Below the pieces are notes generated by a model, which was not told the DNA's origin, ran no database searches, and saw only the letters and a program-made list of their open reading frames with translations. Positions 27,888 to 40,310 of a stretch of 64,000 nt of DNA are shown here, in pieces (within the stretch, counting starts at the first letter, position 1; each line of letters begins with the position of its first letter). A program made the position numbers and the translations under genes. The stretch comes from Pandoraea capi. Lineage in GTDB: Bacteria; Pseudomonadota; Gammaproteobacteria; Burkholderiales; Burkholderiaceae. The stretch covers positions 186,001 to 250,000 of the forward strand of contig NZ_CABPRV010000008.1 of assembly GCF_902459735.1 (NCBI RefSeq), written 5' to 3'.

Positions 27888-29351
27888 TTAACTGGCGTCG
27901 TCGTCAGCAGTCGCGTCAGGAGAGGCTTTTCCGGATGCGGACGGTGGAGAAGATGGGGACGATGAAGACGATGCGGAAGATCCGCTCCCCGCCGCCGGTG
28001 CTTTCGCCGGGGCATCGGATGCCGCATTGGAAGCTTTACGTCCCTTGGAATTGGCGCGACGCCATTCCGCGTCGAGCGACTTCAGCCAGTTGAGCTTCTC
28101 GCCGATTTTCCCCTCCAGCCCGCGCGGCACCGGACGATACCAGCTCTGCGCACGCAGATCGTCGGGGAAATACGTTTCGCCAGCCGCGTAGGCGTCCGGC
28201 TCATCGTGGGCATACCGGTACTCGTGGCCGTATCCCAGTTCCTTCATCAGCTTCGTCGGCGCATTACGCAGATGAATCGGTACCGCGCGCGATTTGTCCT
28301 TGCCGACGAACGCGCGCGCCTGATTGTAGGCGTTGTACCCGGCATTCGACTTCGGCGCGCTCGCCAGATACAGCACCGCCTGCGCCAACGCCAACTCCCC
28401 TTCGGGCGTGCCGAGACGCTCGTAGGTCTCCGCGGCATCGAGCGCGATGCGCGCGGCGCGCGGATCGGCCAGACCGATGTCCTCCCACGCCATGCGCACG
28501 ATCCGGCGCGAGAGATACCGGGGATCCGCGCCGCCATCGAGCATGCGGCAGAACCAGTACAGCGCGCCGTCCGGCGAACTGCCGCGCACCGACTTGTGGA
28601 GGGCGCTGATCTGATCGTAGAAGGCGTCGCCGCCCTTGTCGAACCGGCGCAGATTCTCGGCAAGCACGCTGGCGAGCAGCGCCTCGTCGATCGTCTCCTG
28701 GCCCTGCGATACTGCCGCCTGCGCCACGATTTCGACGTTGTTCAGCAATTTACGTCCGTCGCCGTCGGCCGAGTCGATCAGCCCCTGACGCGCTTCGTCC
28801 GTGAAGCCGATGTCGTCGAGCTCATGCGCGGCGCGCGTGACCATCTCGCCCAGCTCTTCGTCGTTCAGGCTCTTGAGCACGTACACCGCCGCGCGCGAGA
28901 GCAATGCGCCGTTCACTTCGAACGACGGATTCTCGGTTGTCGCGCCGACAAAGATGAAAAGTCCGGATTCGACGTGCGGCAGGAAGGCATCCTGCTGCGC
29001 CTTATTGAATCGATGGACCTCGTCGACGAACACTACCGTCTGCTTGCCCTGCGCGCGCTGGATCTGCGCCGCTTCGACCGCGTCGCGAATGTCCTTCACG
29101 CCGGAGAGCACCGCCGAGAGCGCAATGAAATATGCCTTGAAGGCATCTGCCATCAGGCGCGCCAGGGTCGTCTTGCCCACGCCCGGCGGGCCCCACAGAA
29201 TCATCGAGTGCGGACGGCCGGCCTCGAACGCCACGCGCAAAGGCTTTCCCTTGCCCAGCAGGTGGCGCTGGCCAATCACGTCGTCGATGGTATGGGGGCG
29301 AAGGCGCTCGGCCAAAGGCACCGAAGCCGACAAAGGGGCGTCGTTTGGCAT
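27888..29351 (-). CDS. rarA: Replication-associated recombination protein A (AAA+ ATPase)
   Basis: The protein has 487 residues. It is a clamp-loader-like AAA+ ATPase that acts at stalled replication forks. Walker A is GPPGVGKTT at 54-62 and Walker B is VVFVDEVHRF with D110-E111. The C-terminal tetramerisation part includes YRYAHDEPDAYAAGETYFPDDL. The last 50 or so residues form a low-complexity Ser/Ala/Pro tail not found in E. coli RarA. It stands between lolA and serS in the conserved order. Confidence 0.93.
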   Translation of the reverse strand: MPNDAPLSASVPLAERLRPHTIDDVIGQRHLLGKGKPLRVAFEAGRPHSMILWGPPGVGKTTLARLMADAFKAYFIALSAVLSGVKDIRDAVEAAQIQRAQGKQTVVFVDEVHRFNKAQQDAFLPHVESGLFIFVGATTENPSFEVNGALLSRAAVYVLKSLNDEELGEMVTRAAHELDDIGFTDEARQGLIDSADGDGRKLLNNVEIVAQAAVSQGQETIDEALLASVLAENLRRFDKGGDAFYDQISALHKSVRGSSPDGALYWFCRMLDGGADPRYLSRRIVRMAWEDIGLADPRAARIALDAAETYERLGTPEGELALAQAVLYLASAPKSNAGYNAYNQARAFVGKDKSRAVPIHLRNAPTKLMKELGYGHEYRYAHDEPDAYAAGETYFPDDLRAQSWYRPVPRGLEGKIGEKLNWLKSLDAEWRRANSKGRKASNAASDAPAKAPAAGSGSSASSSSSPSSPPSASGKASPDATADDDAS

Positions 29352-29364
29352 GTTCTCAAGCAGC

Positions 29365-29387
29365 GCGGCCGGGGAGTCCCCGGCCGC
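29365..29387 (-). promoter_or_regulatory. GC-rich hairpin in the lolA-rarA gap
   Basis: A perfect 10-bp stem (GCGGCCGGGG / CCCCGGCCGC) with a three-base loop lies 14 bases upstream of the rarA start. There is no T-run on the minus strand, so it is more likely an mRNA processing or attenuation hairpin than a full terminator. Confidence 0.4.
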
Positions 29388-29514
29388 AGTCAGATAATCA
29401 GATGTCCCATTATGCCAGCCCGATGGCCGGCTCGCCCGTAACGCGTTCAGTGCACGTCAGCGCACGTCAGAGGGCAGGCGCGGACAGAGAAGGCACACGA
29501 GCGTCTGCGCACGT

Positions 29515-30174
29515 TCAGCCCTTGATCACGTCGGCGCCCTTGGGCACCGTGAATTTGAAGTTGTCGGCCGGCAGCGACGGGTTCTTCTGCATGTTGCTGA
29601 ACGTGAGCAGCGTCACGTTGCCAAATGCGTCGTACAACTCCATCGCAGCCAGATTGCCATCGCGAAAACCAATGCCCACGCGCTGGAACTGCGTGTCCTG
29701 CGCCTTCGGACGCAGTTCCACCCAGTCGATACCGTTCTTCACGCCCGCGTCCTTGAGCGTAAAGCTCTTTTCGATGTCGTTGCTGCCGAACAGAATCGCC
29801 GCCGGACTGGCGCCCAGCGAGTTACCCAGCGCGCGCTCGGTGACCTGATTCAAGTCCTTGTCGTAGACGTACAGCGTCTTGCCGTCGGCCTGCAACAACT
29901 GATCGTACGGCTTGCTGTAATGCCAGACGAAGCGGCCGGGGCGCGAAAACTCGAACGTGCCGGACGCCGTGTTCGTCACCTTCAACGTGCCGTCCTGCTG
30001 ACCCTGTTGCTGCTTCACCTGCTTCTGCTCGAAGTCGCCACGCGCCGACTTGACCTGCTCCGCGAACGCCTTGAGTTGCGCCGTCCCACTGGCGTAGGCC
30101 GGGGCGACCAGCATGGCCAGCGTCATCCCGACGGCGCCCGCCATGAGCGGCAAACTGCGCTTGAATCCCAGCAT
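29515..30174 (-). CDS. lolA: Outer-membrane lipoprotein carrier protein LolA
   Basis: The protein has 219 residues with a signal peptide of about 28 (ending AYAS). LolA carries lipoproteins through the periplasm from LolCDE to LolB. Family features include the segment [33 protein letters not shown] and [12 protein letters not shown]. It starts five bases after the ftsK stop with a clear AAGGAAG ribosome binding site, so it is probably co-transcribed with ftsK. Confidence 0.95.
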   Translation of the reverse strand: MLGFKRSLPLMAGAVGMTLAMLVAPAYASGTAQLKAFAEQVKSARGDFEQKQVKQQQGQQDGTLKVTNTASGTFEFSRPGRFVWHYSKPYDQLLQADGKTLYVYDKDLNQVTERALGNSLGASPAAILFGSNDIEKSFTLKDAGVKNGIDWVELRPKAQDTQFQRVGIGFRDGNLAAMELYDAFGNVTLLTFSNMQKNPSLPADNFKFTVPKGADVIKG

Positions 30175-30179
30175 CTTCC

Positions 30180-32501
30180 TTATTCTCCCTCGCGATTCGG
30201 CACCAGAATTTCCCGGTTGCCGTTGCTCGCCATCGCCGACACCACGCCGGACTGTTCCATCTGTTCGAGCAGCCGCGCCGCCCGGTTGTAACCGATGCGC
30301 AAATGCCGCTGCACCAGCGAGATCGACGCGCGGCGCTGCTTGAGCACCACCGCGACCGCCTGATCGTACAGAGGATCGGACTCGCCGCCCCCCTCGCCAG
30401 TTCCACCCGCGGCACCGTCGATACCACCGTCTTCGCCTTCGGTCGCGCCGTCCAGAATGCCTTCGATGTAGTTCGCCTCGCCCTGCTCCTTGAGCCGCTC
30501 GACCACGCGATGCACTTCGTCATCGGCCACGAACGCCCCGTGAACCCGCAGCGGCAACCCGGTGCCCGGCGGCATGTAGAGCATGTCGCCCATGCCGAGC
30601 AGCGTCTCGGCGCCCTGCTGATCCAGAATCGTGCGCGAATCGATCTTCGACGACACCTGGAATGCCACCCGCGTCGGCACGTTCGCCTTGATCAGACCGG
30701 TGATGACGTCCACCGACGGACGCTGCGTCGCCAGAATCAGGTGAATGCCCGCCGCCCGCGCCTTCTGCGCAATCCGGGCGATCAGCTCTTCCACCTTCTT
30801 GCCCACGACCATCATGAGATCGGCCAGTTCGTCGATCACCACCACGATGTACGGCAGACGCTGCAACGGCTCCGGCTCGTCCGGCGTCAGAGAGAACGGA
30901 TTCGGAATATGCTCTTCGCGCTTGGCCGCATCGTCGATTTTGTTGTTGTAGCCCGCCAGATTGCGTACGCCCAGCTTGCTCATCAGCTTGTAGCGGCGCT
31001 CCATCTCGGCCACCACCCAGTTCAGAGCATGGCCGGCCTGACGCATGTCCGTCACCACCGGGCACAACAGATGCTGGATACCTTCGTACATGCTCATTTC
31101 GAGCATCTTCGGATCGATCAGGATCAGGCGGACCTGCTCGGCCGTTGCCTTGTACAGCAGCGAGAGGATCATCGCGTTGATGCCGACCGACTTGCCCGAA
31201 CCGGTCGTACCGGCGACCAGCAGGTGAGGCATCTTCGCCAGATCGGCCACGACCGGCTTGCCGCCGATGTCCTTGCCCAGGGCAAGTGTGAGCAGCGACG
31301 ACGAACTGTTGTAGACCTCGGAGCCCAGAATTTCCGTCATCCGCACCGTCTGACGACGCGGATTCGGCAACTCCAGCCCCATGTAATTCTTGCCCGGAAT
31401 GGTTTCGACCACGCGGATCGACACGAGCGAGAGCGAACGCGCCAGATCCTTCGCCAGATTCACGATCTGGCTGCCCTTCACGCCAGTGGCCGGTTCGATC
31501 TCATAGCGCGTAATGACGGGGCCGGGATAAGCGGCCACCACACTGACTTCGACGCCGAAATCCTTGAGCTTCTTCTCAATCAGACGCGACGTGAATTCCA
31601 GCGTTTCGCCCGATACCGTTTCCTGCGCCACCGGCGCGGCGTCGAGCAACGCCAGCGGCGGGAGGATGGAATCGGGCAGATCGGCGAACAACGGCGCCTG
31701 CTTTTCCTTCTCGACCCGCTCGCTCTTGGGTACGACCTTGACCGGCGGCACAATCTGCACCGGCTCGTGGACTTCCGCCCGCACACGGTTTTGCACCACG
31801 GCGCCCTCACGGGCGATGGCTGCCTCTTCGCCCAGACGCCGGTCCTGGCGTGCCTCGCGGCGGCGGCGGATGACGGTGCCGGTATCGAGAATCAGGGCGC
31901 CGAGCTTCTCGGCGGCGGACAACCAGGAGAAATGGAACAGCAGCGACAGGCCGAACGCGAAGATCAGCAACAGCGCCAGCGTGCCGCCCGTAAAGCCGAG
32001 CGCATGCTGGAAGAAGCCGCCGACGGTTTCGCCGATGACACCGCCGGACGCACGCGGTAATTGGGCCTTGAGGCGATAAAGACGCAGGGATTCGATGCCG
32101 GCGCTCGAGAGCAGGACCATCAGGGAGGAGACGATCTCGACCCAGCCGCCGCTGGCAAGACGCTCGCGCAGCGGGGGCGCTTCACGGCGGGCGGAAATCC
32201 GGCGGTAGCCCGAGACCACGCGGCGCCCGATGAACACCACCAGCCAGTAGGCGGACAGGCCCAGCATGAGCAGCAGCATGTCGGCGACCCACGCGCCGAC
32301 GCGTCCCGCCCAGTTGGCGATACGCTCCACGTGCGCCGCATGTGTCCAACTGGGGTCCAGGCGGCTGTACGAGAACAGCGCCATCAACAGGAACACCATC
32401 AGCGCGACCTGCGCCATCCAGCGGATTTCATGGAAAAGGTGCGTCACCCGATTGGGCAACGACGATCCGGCACCAGCAGAGTAGGAAGATTTCGTCGTCA
32501 T
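30180..32501 (-). CDS. ftsK: DNA translocase FtsK
   Basis: The protein has 773 residues from the chosen ATG ([12 protein letters not shown]). An N-terminal membrane region with four helices anchors it at the septum. A short linker follows, then the motor with Walker A GTTGSGKS (K437) and [13 protein letters not shown]-terminal winged-helix gamma domain ([22 protein letters not shown]) reads KOPS sites. It pumps chromosome DNA and activates XerCD recombination at dif during division. A longer frame reaches upstream without a convincing start. Confidence 0.95.
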   Translation of the reverse strand: MTTKSSYSAGAGSSLPNRVTHLFHEIRWMAQVALMVFLLMALFSYSRLDPSWTHAAHVERIANWAGRVGAWVADMLLLMLGLSAYWLVVFIGRRVVSGYRRISARREAPPLRERLASGGWVEIVSSLMVLLSSAGIESLRLYRLKAQLPRASGGVIGETVGGFFQHALGFTGGTLALLLIFAFGLSLLFHFSWLSAAEKLGALILDTGTVIRRRREARQDRRLGEEAAIAREGAVVQNRVRAEVHEPVQIVPPVKVVPKSERVEKEKQAPLFADLPDSILPPLALLDAAPVAQETVSGETLEFTSRLIEKKLKDFGVEVSVVAAYPGPVITRYEIEPATGVKGSQIVNLAKDLARSLSLVSIRVVETIPGKNYMGLELPNPRRQTVRMTEILGSEVYNSSSSLLTLALGKDIGGKPVVADLAKMPHLLVAGTTGSGKSVGINAMILSLLYKATAEQVRLILIDPKMLEMSMYEGIQHLLCPVVTDMRQAGHALNWVVAEMERRYKLMSKLGVRNLAGYNNKIDDAAKREEHIPNPFSLTPDEPEPLQRLPYIVVVIDELADLMMVVGKKVEELIARIAQKARAAGIHLILATQRPSVDVITGLIKANVPTRVAFQVSSKIDSRTILDQQGAETLLGMGDMLYMPPGTGLPLRVHGAFVADDEVHRVVERLKEQGEANYIEGILDGATEGEDGGIDGAAGGTGEGGGESDPLYDQAVAVVLKQRRASISLVQRHLRIGYNRAARLLEQMEQSGVVSAMASNGNREILVPNREGE

Positions 32502-33760
<1,259 letters not shown>

Positions 33761-33786
33761 GCGCGCCAGCGCCACCGGTTGCCGGC

Positions 33787-33837
33787 GGCGCCCTCGCTGT
33801 GTGATCTCTCATGCAGCGGGGGCGCCGTCCTCGTTTT
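33787..33837 (+). terminator. Terminator after trxB
   Basis: A 13-bp stem (GGCGCCCTCGCTG / CAGCGGGGGCGCC, one G-T pair) encloses a 14-base loop and is followed seven bases later by TTTT. Confidence 0.6.
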
Positions 33838-33976
33838 GCCGCCCGTCTTGCCGTCCGGGAATCGCACAGCTGCCTCGTTCGATGACGCCTGCGAGCCAGT
33901 CGCGTCATACGATCGGCTTGCACCTCCCGCCAGTCCCGCTATCATCGGCTCTGCCCCTCACCTTGTTCGCACGACC

Positions 33977-34660
33977 ATGAGCAAGAAGCCCCCGAAACTC
34001 AGTCTCAGCGATCTCAACGGCCTGCGCGACGCGCTTGCCAGGGAGAGCGCCGCCCGCGAAGCCGAACGTGTCGCTGCCGCCAAGCGTGCCGCACAAGCCG
34101 AACGCGACGCCAACGTGTTCCGCGACAGCATCGGCGACATCGCGCCGCTGACCGGCAAAGGCTCGGCGAATCGCGTCGAACACCCGCGTCTGCCGCCCGA
34201 GCCGGTCGCCCGTCAGACGCAGGAAGACGAAGCGGCCGTGCTGCACGAATCCCTGTCCGACGAATTCGACCCCGAAGCGCTGCTCGATACGGATGACCGG
34301 CTGTCGTACCGCCGTCCCGGCATCAGCCACGACGCCGTGCTCAAGCTCCAGCGCGGCGACTGGGTCGTGCAGGCGCAGATCGATCTGCACGGCATGCGTC
34401 GCGACGAGGCCCGTGAAGCGCTCTCGGCCTTCCTGCACGACGCCGTCAAGCGTGGCCTGCGTTGCATACGCGTGATTCATGGCAAGGGCCTTGGCTCGGT
34501 GAATCGCGAACCGGTGCTCAAGGACAAGGTGCGCGGCTGGCTTGCGCAGAAGAACGAGGTGCTGGCGTGGGCGCAGGCGCAAGGACGCGACGGCGGGGGC
34601 GGCGCGCTGGTAGCATTGCTCCAGGCTTCGCAGTCCAGAGCGTCCCGCTCGGGCGAGTGA
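33977..34660 (+). CDS. Smr/MutS2-domain protein
   Basis: The product has 227 residues. The Smr domain fills the second half, with the DLHG motif at 136-139 and the HGKG motif at 168-171. Smr domains bind or nick nucleic acid. The N-terminal half is charged and Ala/Glu/Arg-rich, probably a coiled coil, as in E. coli YfcN/SmrB. SmrB cleaves mRNA at collided ribosomes; whether this protein does so is unknown. The longer upstream frame would cross the trxB terminator, so the ATG at MSKKPPKLSL is preferred. Confidence 0.88.
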   Translation: MSKKPPKLSLSDLNGLRDALARESAAREAERVAAAKRAAQAERDANVFRDSIGDIAPLTGKGSANRVEHPRLPPEPVARQTQEDEAAVLHESLSDEFDPEALLDTDDRLSYRRPGISHDAVLKLQRGDWVVQAQIDLHGMRRDEAREALSAFLHDAVKRGLRCIRVIHGKGLGSVNREPVLKDKVRGWLAQKNEVLAWAQAQGRDGGGGALVALLQASQSRASRSGE

Positions 34661-34750
34661 GGCCGCATCCGCATCTTCCGCTTCGACGGTGTCACCCGCC
34701 TCGCCTGCTTCATTCGCTTCATCTGCTTCACACGTGGATTCCGCGTCCCC

Positions 34751-34791
34751 CGTTTGTCGCCGTTTGTCGCCGTTTGTCACCCGTTTATCAC
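34751..34791. repeat. Tandem 10-base repeat in the gap before the TRIC-type gene
   Basis: Four copies of a 10-base unit (CGTTTGTCGC twice, CGTTTGTCAC, CGTTTATCAC) follow one another with one extra base. The preceding 60 bases also show a loose CTTCATCTG-like repetition. It is non-coding and looks like slippage-generated sequence. Confidence 0.6.
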
Positions 34792-34818
34792 CCTGATCGC
34801 CGCTGACAGGATTTGCCG

Positions 34819-35451
34819 ATGATTAACGAGATGAGCGCCCAACTGCATACGATCCTGGCCATCATGGAGGCCATCGCCGTATTGTCGTGCGCCATCTCCG
34901 GTTTCGCGGAAGCCCGCAAGCAGCACCTCGACCCCGTCGGCGCCTTCGTGCTGGCCTTTGCGACGGCCTTCGGCGGCGGCACGCTGCGCGACATCCTGCT
35001 CGACCATCGGCCCTTCTACTGGGTCCAGCATCAGTGGTACTCGGTCATCATCCTCGTGCTCTCGCTGTCCACGTCCATGGTGCTCAAGCTGGTGTCGCGC
35101 GTGGCAACCGAGCGGGTGCTACTCATTACGGATGCCATCGGGCTGGGGTTCTTCAGCGCTTCGGGCACGTCGCTGGCGTTACAGACGGACATGTCGGCGT
35201 TCATGTCCGTGATGATGGGCGTGATCACCGGCGTGGGGGGCGGCGTGATTCGCGACATTCTCTGCAACGAGGTGCCGCTGGTGTTGCGCGACACGCGCCC
35301 TTACGCGGTGTGTGCCTTTATCGGGGGATGGATCTACATCGCGCTCACTTACGCGGATCTGGACCCTGTCTACACCCTGTCGATCAGCGCGTTTTGCGTG
35401 ATTTTCGTGCGCCTGCTCACCGTCGCGTTCGATGTCCGGCTCAAGTCCTGA
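34819..35451 (+). CDS. TRIC-type (UPF0126/YadS-like) cation channel
   Basis: This is a 210-residue inner-membrane protein with about seven helices. It contains two similar halves with the glycine-rich repeats GGGTLRD and GGGVIRD, the mark of prokaryotic trimeric intracellular cation channels. ACAGGA precedes the ATG by eight bases; a TTG two codons upstream is possible. It would pass small cations such as potassium, although some relatives have been linked to other small solutes. Confidence 0.85.
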   Translation: MINEMSAQLHTILAIMEAIAVLSCAISGFAEARKQHLDPVGAFVLAFATAFGGGTLRDILLDHRPFYWVQHQWYSVIILVLSLSTSMVLKLVSRVATERVLLITDAIGLGFFSASGTSLALQTDMSAFMSVMMGVITGVGGGVIRDILCNEVPLVLRDTRPYAVCAFIGGWIYIALTYADLDPVYTLSISAFCVIFVRLLTVAFDVRLKS

Positions 35452-35532
35452 TGCCGGTCGGCGTCACGCTCTCATCGCCTTCGTAGCGGTCAGCCCCGTC
35501 AGCCCCGTCAGCCGAAATACGCCCTGAAATGC

Positions 35533-35569
35533 CGAAGGGCGACGCCGCTTGCGCAGCCGTCGCCCTTCG
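35533..35569. terminator. Hairpin between the convergent TRIC and glnB genes
   Basis: A perfect 12-bp stem (CGAAGGGCGACG / CGTCGCCCTTCG) with a 13-base loop sits between the two convergent genes and may serve both directions. There is no strong T-run on either side. Just upstream is a short direct repeat of CAGCCCCGT. Confidence 0.45.
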
Positions 35570-35633
35570 TTGTCGTTCCTTGTCCTGCTCCGCCCTGCGC
35601 CCCGGCACATCCCCGGCGCGTCGCGGGCCGCGA

Positions 35634-36017
<384 letters not shown>

Positions 36018-36079
36018 CTATTGTACCGGTCCGGGGACGGCACGCCGATGACAGCGCGTGCGAGCGTCCCGCCAGGGAT

Positions 36080-38179
36080 TCACGCGTGTGGATCGTCCGG
36101 CACGGTGTCCAGATCCGCGAGCCACACCACCGACTCCGAATCGCTCGGCGCACGCCAGTCGCCGCGCGGCGAGAGCGAGCCGCCCGTGCCGACCTTTGGC
36201 GCGTTCGGAATACACGAACGCTTGAACTGGCTGGTGCGGAAGAACCGGTCCAAGAAGATGCGCAGATTGCGCTTGATCGCCACCAGATCGTAGGCGTTGT
36301 GCGCCTGATGTCCCTCGTCCGGCCAACGCCCGCGAGAAGCATCGTGCCATGCGCTCCACGAAAGGAACGCCACCTTGCGCGGCGCGTAGCCGAAGCGCAG
36401 CGTGTAGTAGAGGTTGAAATCCTGCAATTCGTACGGGCCGATGAAATGCTCGGTGCGCTGCTCGGGCGCGCCGTTGGCCTTGCCGGGTACGAGTTCGGGG
36501 CTGATTTCCGTCTCGAGAATATCGATGAGGACGTTGCGACGCGCAGCGCTATCCTTGCCCGCCTTGGCAGCCTTCGCCGACGCCGCACCGCCCAGTTGCC
36601 CGGTCTCGGCGACCCACCGCACGAGGTGCATGATGAGCGTCTTGGGCACGCTGGCGTTCACGTTGTAGTGCGACATGTGATCGCCCACGCCGTACGTGCA
36701 CCAGCCCAGCGCCAGTTCGCTCAGATCGCCGGTGCCGATCACGATGGCCCCGAGATGATTCGCCAGTCGGAACAGGTGGTTGGTACGCTCGCCCGCCTGC
36801 ACGTTCTCGAACGTGACGTCGTAGACTTCCTCGCCCTTCGCGAACGGATGATCGAGGTCCTTCAGCATCTGCCTGCAGCTCGGACGAATATCGATCTCGC
36901 GCGCCGTGCAGCCCACGACCTCCATCAGCTCACGCGCCTGACGTAGCGTTCGCTCACTGGTGGCGAACCCCGGCATCGTGTACGCCAAAATATTCGTGCG
37001 TGGCAATCCGAGCCGGTCCATGACCTTCGCGCAGACGAGCAGCGCATGCGTCGAGTCCAGCCCGCCGGACACGCCGATCACGACCTTCTGAATCTTCGAC
37101 GACGCCAGACGCTGCATCAGCGCCTGCACCTGGATGTTGTAGACCTCGTGGCAACGCTCGTCACGACGCTGCGCGTCGGACGGCACATACGGGAAGCGGG
37201 CGATGGCGCGCGCGAGCGGCAGTTCCGTGTCGCGCGGCAGCGTGACATCCACCTTGATCGTGCGAAAGCGGGCGACCTCGTCGGCATGACGCCGCACCGA
37301 CACGCCGAACGTCGTCTGGTGCATGCGCTCGCGGGCGAGCCGCTCCAGATCGACGTCCGCGAAAATCAGATGCGACTCGCTGGCAAAACGCTCGGACTCG
37401 GCGAGCATGTCGCCGTTCTCATAGATGAGGGCCTGTCCGTCCCAGGCGAGATCGGTGGTCGACTCGCCCTGCCCGGCGGACGTGTACAGATACGCGGCGA
37501 GGCAGCGCGCCGACTGCTGACCGACCAGTTGATGGCGATAGGCCGACTTGCCGACGACCACGTTCGAGGCCGAGAGATTGACGAGCACGGTCGCCCCGGC
37601 CAGCGCCGCGAAGGACGACGGCGGCACCGGCACCCACACGTCCTCGCAAATCTCGCAGTGAAAGCGCAGCAACGGCTGATCGGCCGCTTCGAAGATCAGC
37701 GAGCCGAACGGCACGTCTTCGCCCAGCAGCGACACGGTATCGACGCCCGCGTCGTCCGCCGCGTTGAACTGACGCGCTTCGTAGAACTCGCTGTAGTTCG
37801 GCAGATACGTCTTAGGCACGACGCCGTGAATACGGCCACGCGCCACGACGACCGCGCAATTGAACAACCGCTGCTGCACGCGCACCGGCATGCCGACGAT
37901 CAGCGCCGCCCCGAGTTCGCGGCTCGCGGTCACGATCTCGGCCAGCGCGGCGTCACAGGCATCTTGCAGCGCGCGTTGCTGGAACAGGTCTTCGCAGCTA
38001 TAGGCGGGAATCCCCAATTCGGGGAAGGCAACGAGCACGGCGCCCTCGGCATCGGCCTGTCGGGCCAGTGCAATCGTCTGCGCAGCGTTGAAAGCGGGAT
38101 CGGCGACGCGGCATTGCGGCACACCGACGGCCACACGCGCGAAATCGTGATTGTAGAGATTGAGGAATCGGTTGGTCAT
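36080..38179 (-). CDS. nadE: Glutamine-dependent NAD(+) synthetase
   Basis: The protein has 699 residues. An N-terminal nitrilase-type glutaminase supplies ammonia with the triad E54, K123 and C178 (EICED), each offset by two from M. tuberculosis NadE (E52, K121, C176). A C-terminal ATP-pyrophosphatase domain (SGGLDS from S371) turns deamido-NAD into NAD. The ATG at [12 protein letters not shown] is chosen because homology begins there; a start 19 codons upstream is less likely. An insertion rich in Ala and Lys near residue 555 ([17 protein letters not shown]) is not catalytic. Confidence 0.95.
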   Translation of the reverse strand: MTNRFLNLYNHDFARVAVGVPQCRVADPAFNAAQTIALARQADAEGAVLVAFPELGIPAYSCEDLFQQRALQDACDAALAEIVTASRELGAALIVGMPVRVQQRLFNCAVVVARGRIHGVVPKTYLPNYSEFYEARQFNAADDAGVDTVSLLGEDVPFGSLIFEAADQPLLRFHCEICEDVWVPVPPSSFAALAGATVLVNLSASNVVVGKSAYRHQLVGQQSARCLAAYLYTSAGQGESTTDLAWDGQALIYENGDMLAESERFASESHLIFADVDLERLARERMHQTTFGVSVRRHADEVARFRTIKVDVTLPRDTELPLARAIARFPYVPSDAQRRDERCHEVYNIQVQALMQRLASSKIQKVVIGVSGGLDSTHALLVCAKVMDRLGLPRTNILAYTMPGFATSERTLRQARELMEVVGCTAREIDIRPSCRQMLKDLDHPFAKGEEVYDVTFENVQAGERTNHLFRLANHLGAIVIGTGDLSELALGWCTYGVGDHMSHYNVNASVPKTLIMHLVRWVAETGQLGGAASAKAAKAGKDSAARRNVLIDILETEISPELVPGKANGAPEQRTEHFIGPYELQDFNLYYTLRFGYAPRKVAFLSWSAWHDASRGRWPDEGHQAHNAYDLVAIKRNLRIFLDRFFRTSQFKRSCIPNAPKVGTGGSLSPRGDWRAPSDSESVVWLADLDTVPDDPHA

Positions 38180-38381
38180 GTCGACGGCTATCAGGCATCG
38201 CCCGTGCGCCGCGGCGTCGGCAGGCGGGGCCGCCACGAAAGGGTCGGCCGGCGCGCCCGCCCGGCGCGAGCGGCGGACGTGTAAGACGTGAGGGACATTG
38301 GATTCGCCAGTATATTACGCGCGCCCCGCCCTTGCCCGGCCCCGTATCGGCAGATGCCTGCCTATACCAGCTTAAACCTGC

Positions 38382-39518
38382 CTATGCGACGGGGCGCTTG
38401 AACGGCGTGTGCGCCTCCAGCTCACCGATGTGCTCGTCCATCGCGGACGTCTCCCGGTCAAGAAAATCCTCGATCGCCTGCGCGAATCGCGCGTCGGCAA
38501 TCCAGTGCGCGGACCATGTGGGCGTAGGCAGCAGCCCCCGCGACATCTTGTGCACGCCCTGCGCACCCCCTTCGAAGCTGCGCAATCCGTGCGCAATGCA
38601 GTACTCGATGCCCTGCGCGTAGCACGTCTCGAAGTGCATGCCGGAGACGAAATCCGTGGTCCCCCAATAGCGCCCGAACATCGTGTCGCCGCTCACAACA
38701 TTGAGCGCGCACGCCAACGGTGCACCGTCGCGCTCGGCCATCACGAGCAGCAAGGCGTCAGGCATTGCCGCATGCACCTGCGCGAAGAAGTCTCGCGTCA
38801 GATACGGAGCGTTCCAATGCTCGCGGTAGGTGTTTTCGTAGCACTGGTAGAAAAAGTCGAGCGCGGCGGCGTCAAGCTCGGCACCGCGCAGCCAGCGATA
38901 GGTCACCCCGGCTTCCCGCACGCGTCGCCGGTCCTGCTTCAACTTCTTGCGCTTTTCCTGATTCATCTGCGCGAGGAAGTCGTCGAACGTGGCGAAGCCC
39001 AGATTCTCCCAATGGAACTGCACGCCCTCGCGCAGCATGTAGCCCGCTTCCGTCAGCGCGGCCAGATCGTCGTCGTGCGTGAACAGGACGTGGAGGGAAG
39101 AGAGTTCGAGCTGCTTCGCAAAAGCAATCGCCCCGCGCGCCAGTGCCACGCGATCGGCATGCGTGCGCGCGAGCAGCCGCGGCCCCGTCACCGGAGAGAA
39201 CGGCACCGCGCACAACAGCTTCGGGTAGTACTCGAGACCATGACGCGCAAACGCATCGGCCCACGCGTGATCGAAGACATACTCGCCGCGGGAATGCGAT
39301 TTGACGTAAAGCGGCATGGCGCCCACCAGCACGTCACCGGCATGCATGAGGAGATACGTCGGCTGCCAGCCGGTGCGCTTCGACGCGCAGCCCGTTTCGT
39401 GCAAGGCATGTAAAAACGCGTGCTGCACGAACGGATTGCCGCCCGTGAGCGCATTCCACGCCTCGGCCGACACCTCGTCCAGCGACGGCACTACTCGGAT
39501 GATGACTTCGCTACTCAC
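38382..39518 (-). CDS. GNAT/FemAB-like acyltransferase family protein (DUF482/COG3146)
   Basis: The protein has 378 residues. It fits the DUF482 family (FemAB-like fold made of two GNAT units). Conserved parts are NPFVQHAFLHALHETG, GLEYYPKLLCAVPFSPVTGPRLL, EKRKKLKQDRRRV and FEGGAQGVHKMSRGLLP. The family is widespread in proteobacteria but its substrate is not established; peptidoglycan or amino-acyl transfer has been suggested from the fold. It has no signal peptide. It stands alone between nadE and ppa. Confidence 0.85.
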   Translation of the reverse strand: MSSEVIIRVVPSLDEVSAEAWNALTGGNPFVQHAFLHALHETGCASKRTGWQPTYLLMHAGDVLVGAMPLYVKSHSRGEYVFDHAWADAFARHGLEYYPKLLCAVPFSPVTGPRLLARTHADRVALARGAIAFAKQLELSSLHVLFTHDDDLAALTEAGYMLREGVQFHWENLGFATFDDFLAQMNQEKRKKLKQDRRRVREAGVTYRWLRGAELDAAALDFFYQCYENTYREHWNAPYLTRDFFAQVHAAMPDALLLVMAERDGAPLACALNVVSGDTMFGRYWGTTDFVSGMHFETCYAQGIEYCIAHGLRSFEGGAQGVHKMSRGLLPTPTWSAHWIADARFAQAIEDFLDRETSAMDEHIGELEAHTPFKRPVA

Positions 39519-39713
39519 CGCTCACCTCGTCTGCAATCCAGCCTGCCGGCACGTAAATACCACCGGCAGCGGACGTGAATTTCCCGAACTGTCTGCCATT
39601 GTCGCCGAACTCGGCGCGGCTTTCAGGCGATCCGCACTCGCATCGCGCGTGTTGCCCCGCATGGTGCCTCGCATTTCGCCTGAATGCCACCTGACGACGC
39701 CTGCGCCGCAGGC

Positions 39714-39740
39714 AACAAAAAACCCGGCAGTGCCGGGCTT
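39714..39740 (-). terminator. Rho-independent terminator of ppa
   Basis: On the minus strand the stem CCCGGCA / TGCCGGG with a single-base loop is followed by six T. It lies 45-60 bases after the ppa stop. Confidence 0.82.
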
Positions 39741-39782
39741 CTTGCTGACATCGCGATGCTTTCGCATCCATACCGCTGACGC

Positions 39783-40310
39783 TTACTTCTTGACGTTAGC
39801 GACGCCGTCGAGAATTTCCTTGTGGGCGGCTTCGATGCCTTCCCAGCCTTCGATCTTCACCCACTTGCCCTTTTCGAGCGCCTTGTAGTTCTCGAAGAAG
39901 TGCTTGATCTGGTCCTTGAGGTAGCCCGGCACGTCGTCGATCGACTTCATGTGCGCCGTCATCGGGCAGATCTTGTCGACCGGCACGACGACCAGCTTGG
40001 CGTCCACGCCCGACTCGTCGGTCATGTTGAGCAGGCCGAGGGCGCGGCAGCGCACGACAGCGCCGGCGAGCAGCGGGAACGGCGTGATGACCAGCGCGTC
40101 GACGGGGTCGCCGTCGCCCGACAGCGTTTGCGGGATGAAACCGTAGTTGGCCGGGTAGCGCATGCCCGTACCGATGAAGCGGTCAACCACCAGCAGACCC
40201 AGTTCCTTGTCAGCCTCGTACTTCACCGGATCGCTTTGCGCCGGGATCTCGATGATGACGTTGAAATCGTTGGGAAGGTCCTTACCGGCGGGCACGTTAT
40301 TGAAGCTCAT
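39783..40310 (-). CDS. ppa: Inorganic pyrophosphatase
   Basis: The protein has 175 residues, a family I soluble pyrophosphatase. It hydrolyses PPi and so drives biosynthetic reactions. The family signature DGDPVDALV carries the metal-binding aspartates; [11 protein letters not shown] and the [14 protein letters not shown] end are also present. The ATG of MSFNNVPAG is preferred over one ten codons upstream. Confidence 0.96.
   Translation of the reverse strand: MSFNNVPAGKDLPNDFNVIIEIPAQSDPVKYEADKELGLLVVDRFIGTGMRYPANYGFIPQTLSGDGDPVDALVITPFPLLAGAVVRCRALGLLNMTDESGVDAKLVVVPVDKICPMTAHMKSIDDVPGYLKDQIKHFFENYKALEKGKWVKIEGWEGIEAAHKEILDGVANVKK

Noticed and set aside
30303-32060. A long plus-strand frame opposite ftsK
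   Set aside because: It mirrors a conserved gene and has no start signal or recognisable domain.
34687-34791. CRISPR-like array
   Set aside because: The units are only about 10 bases, without spacers; it is a plain tandem repeat.
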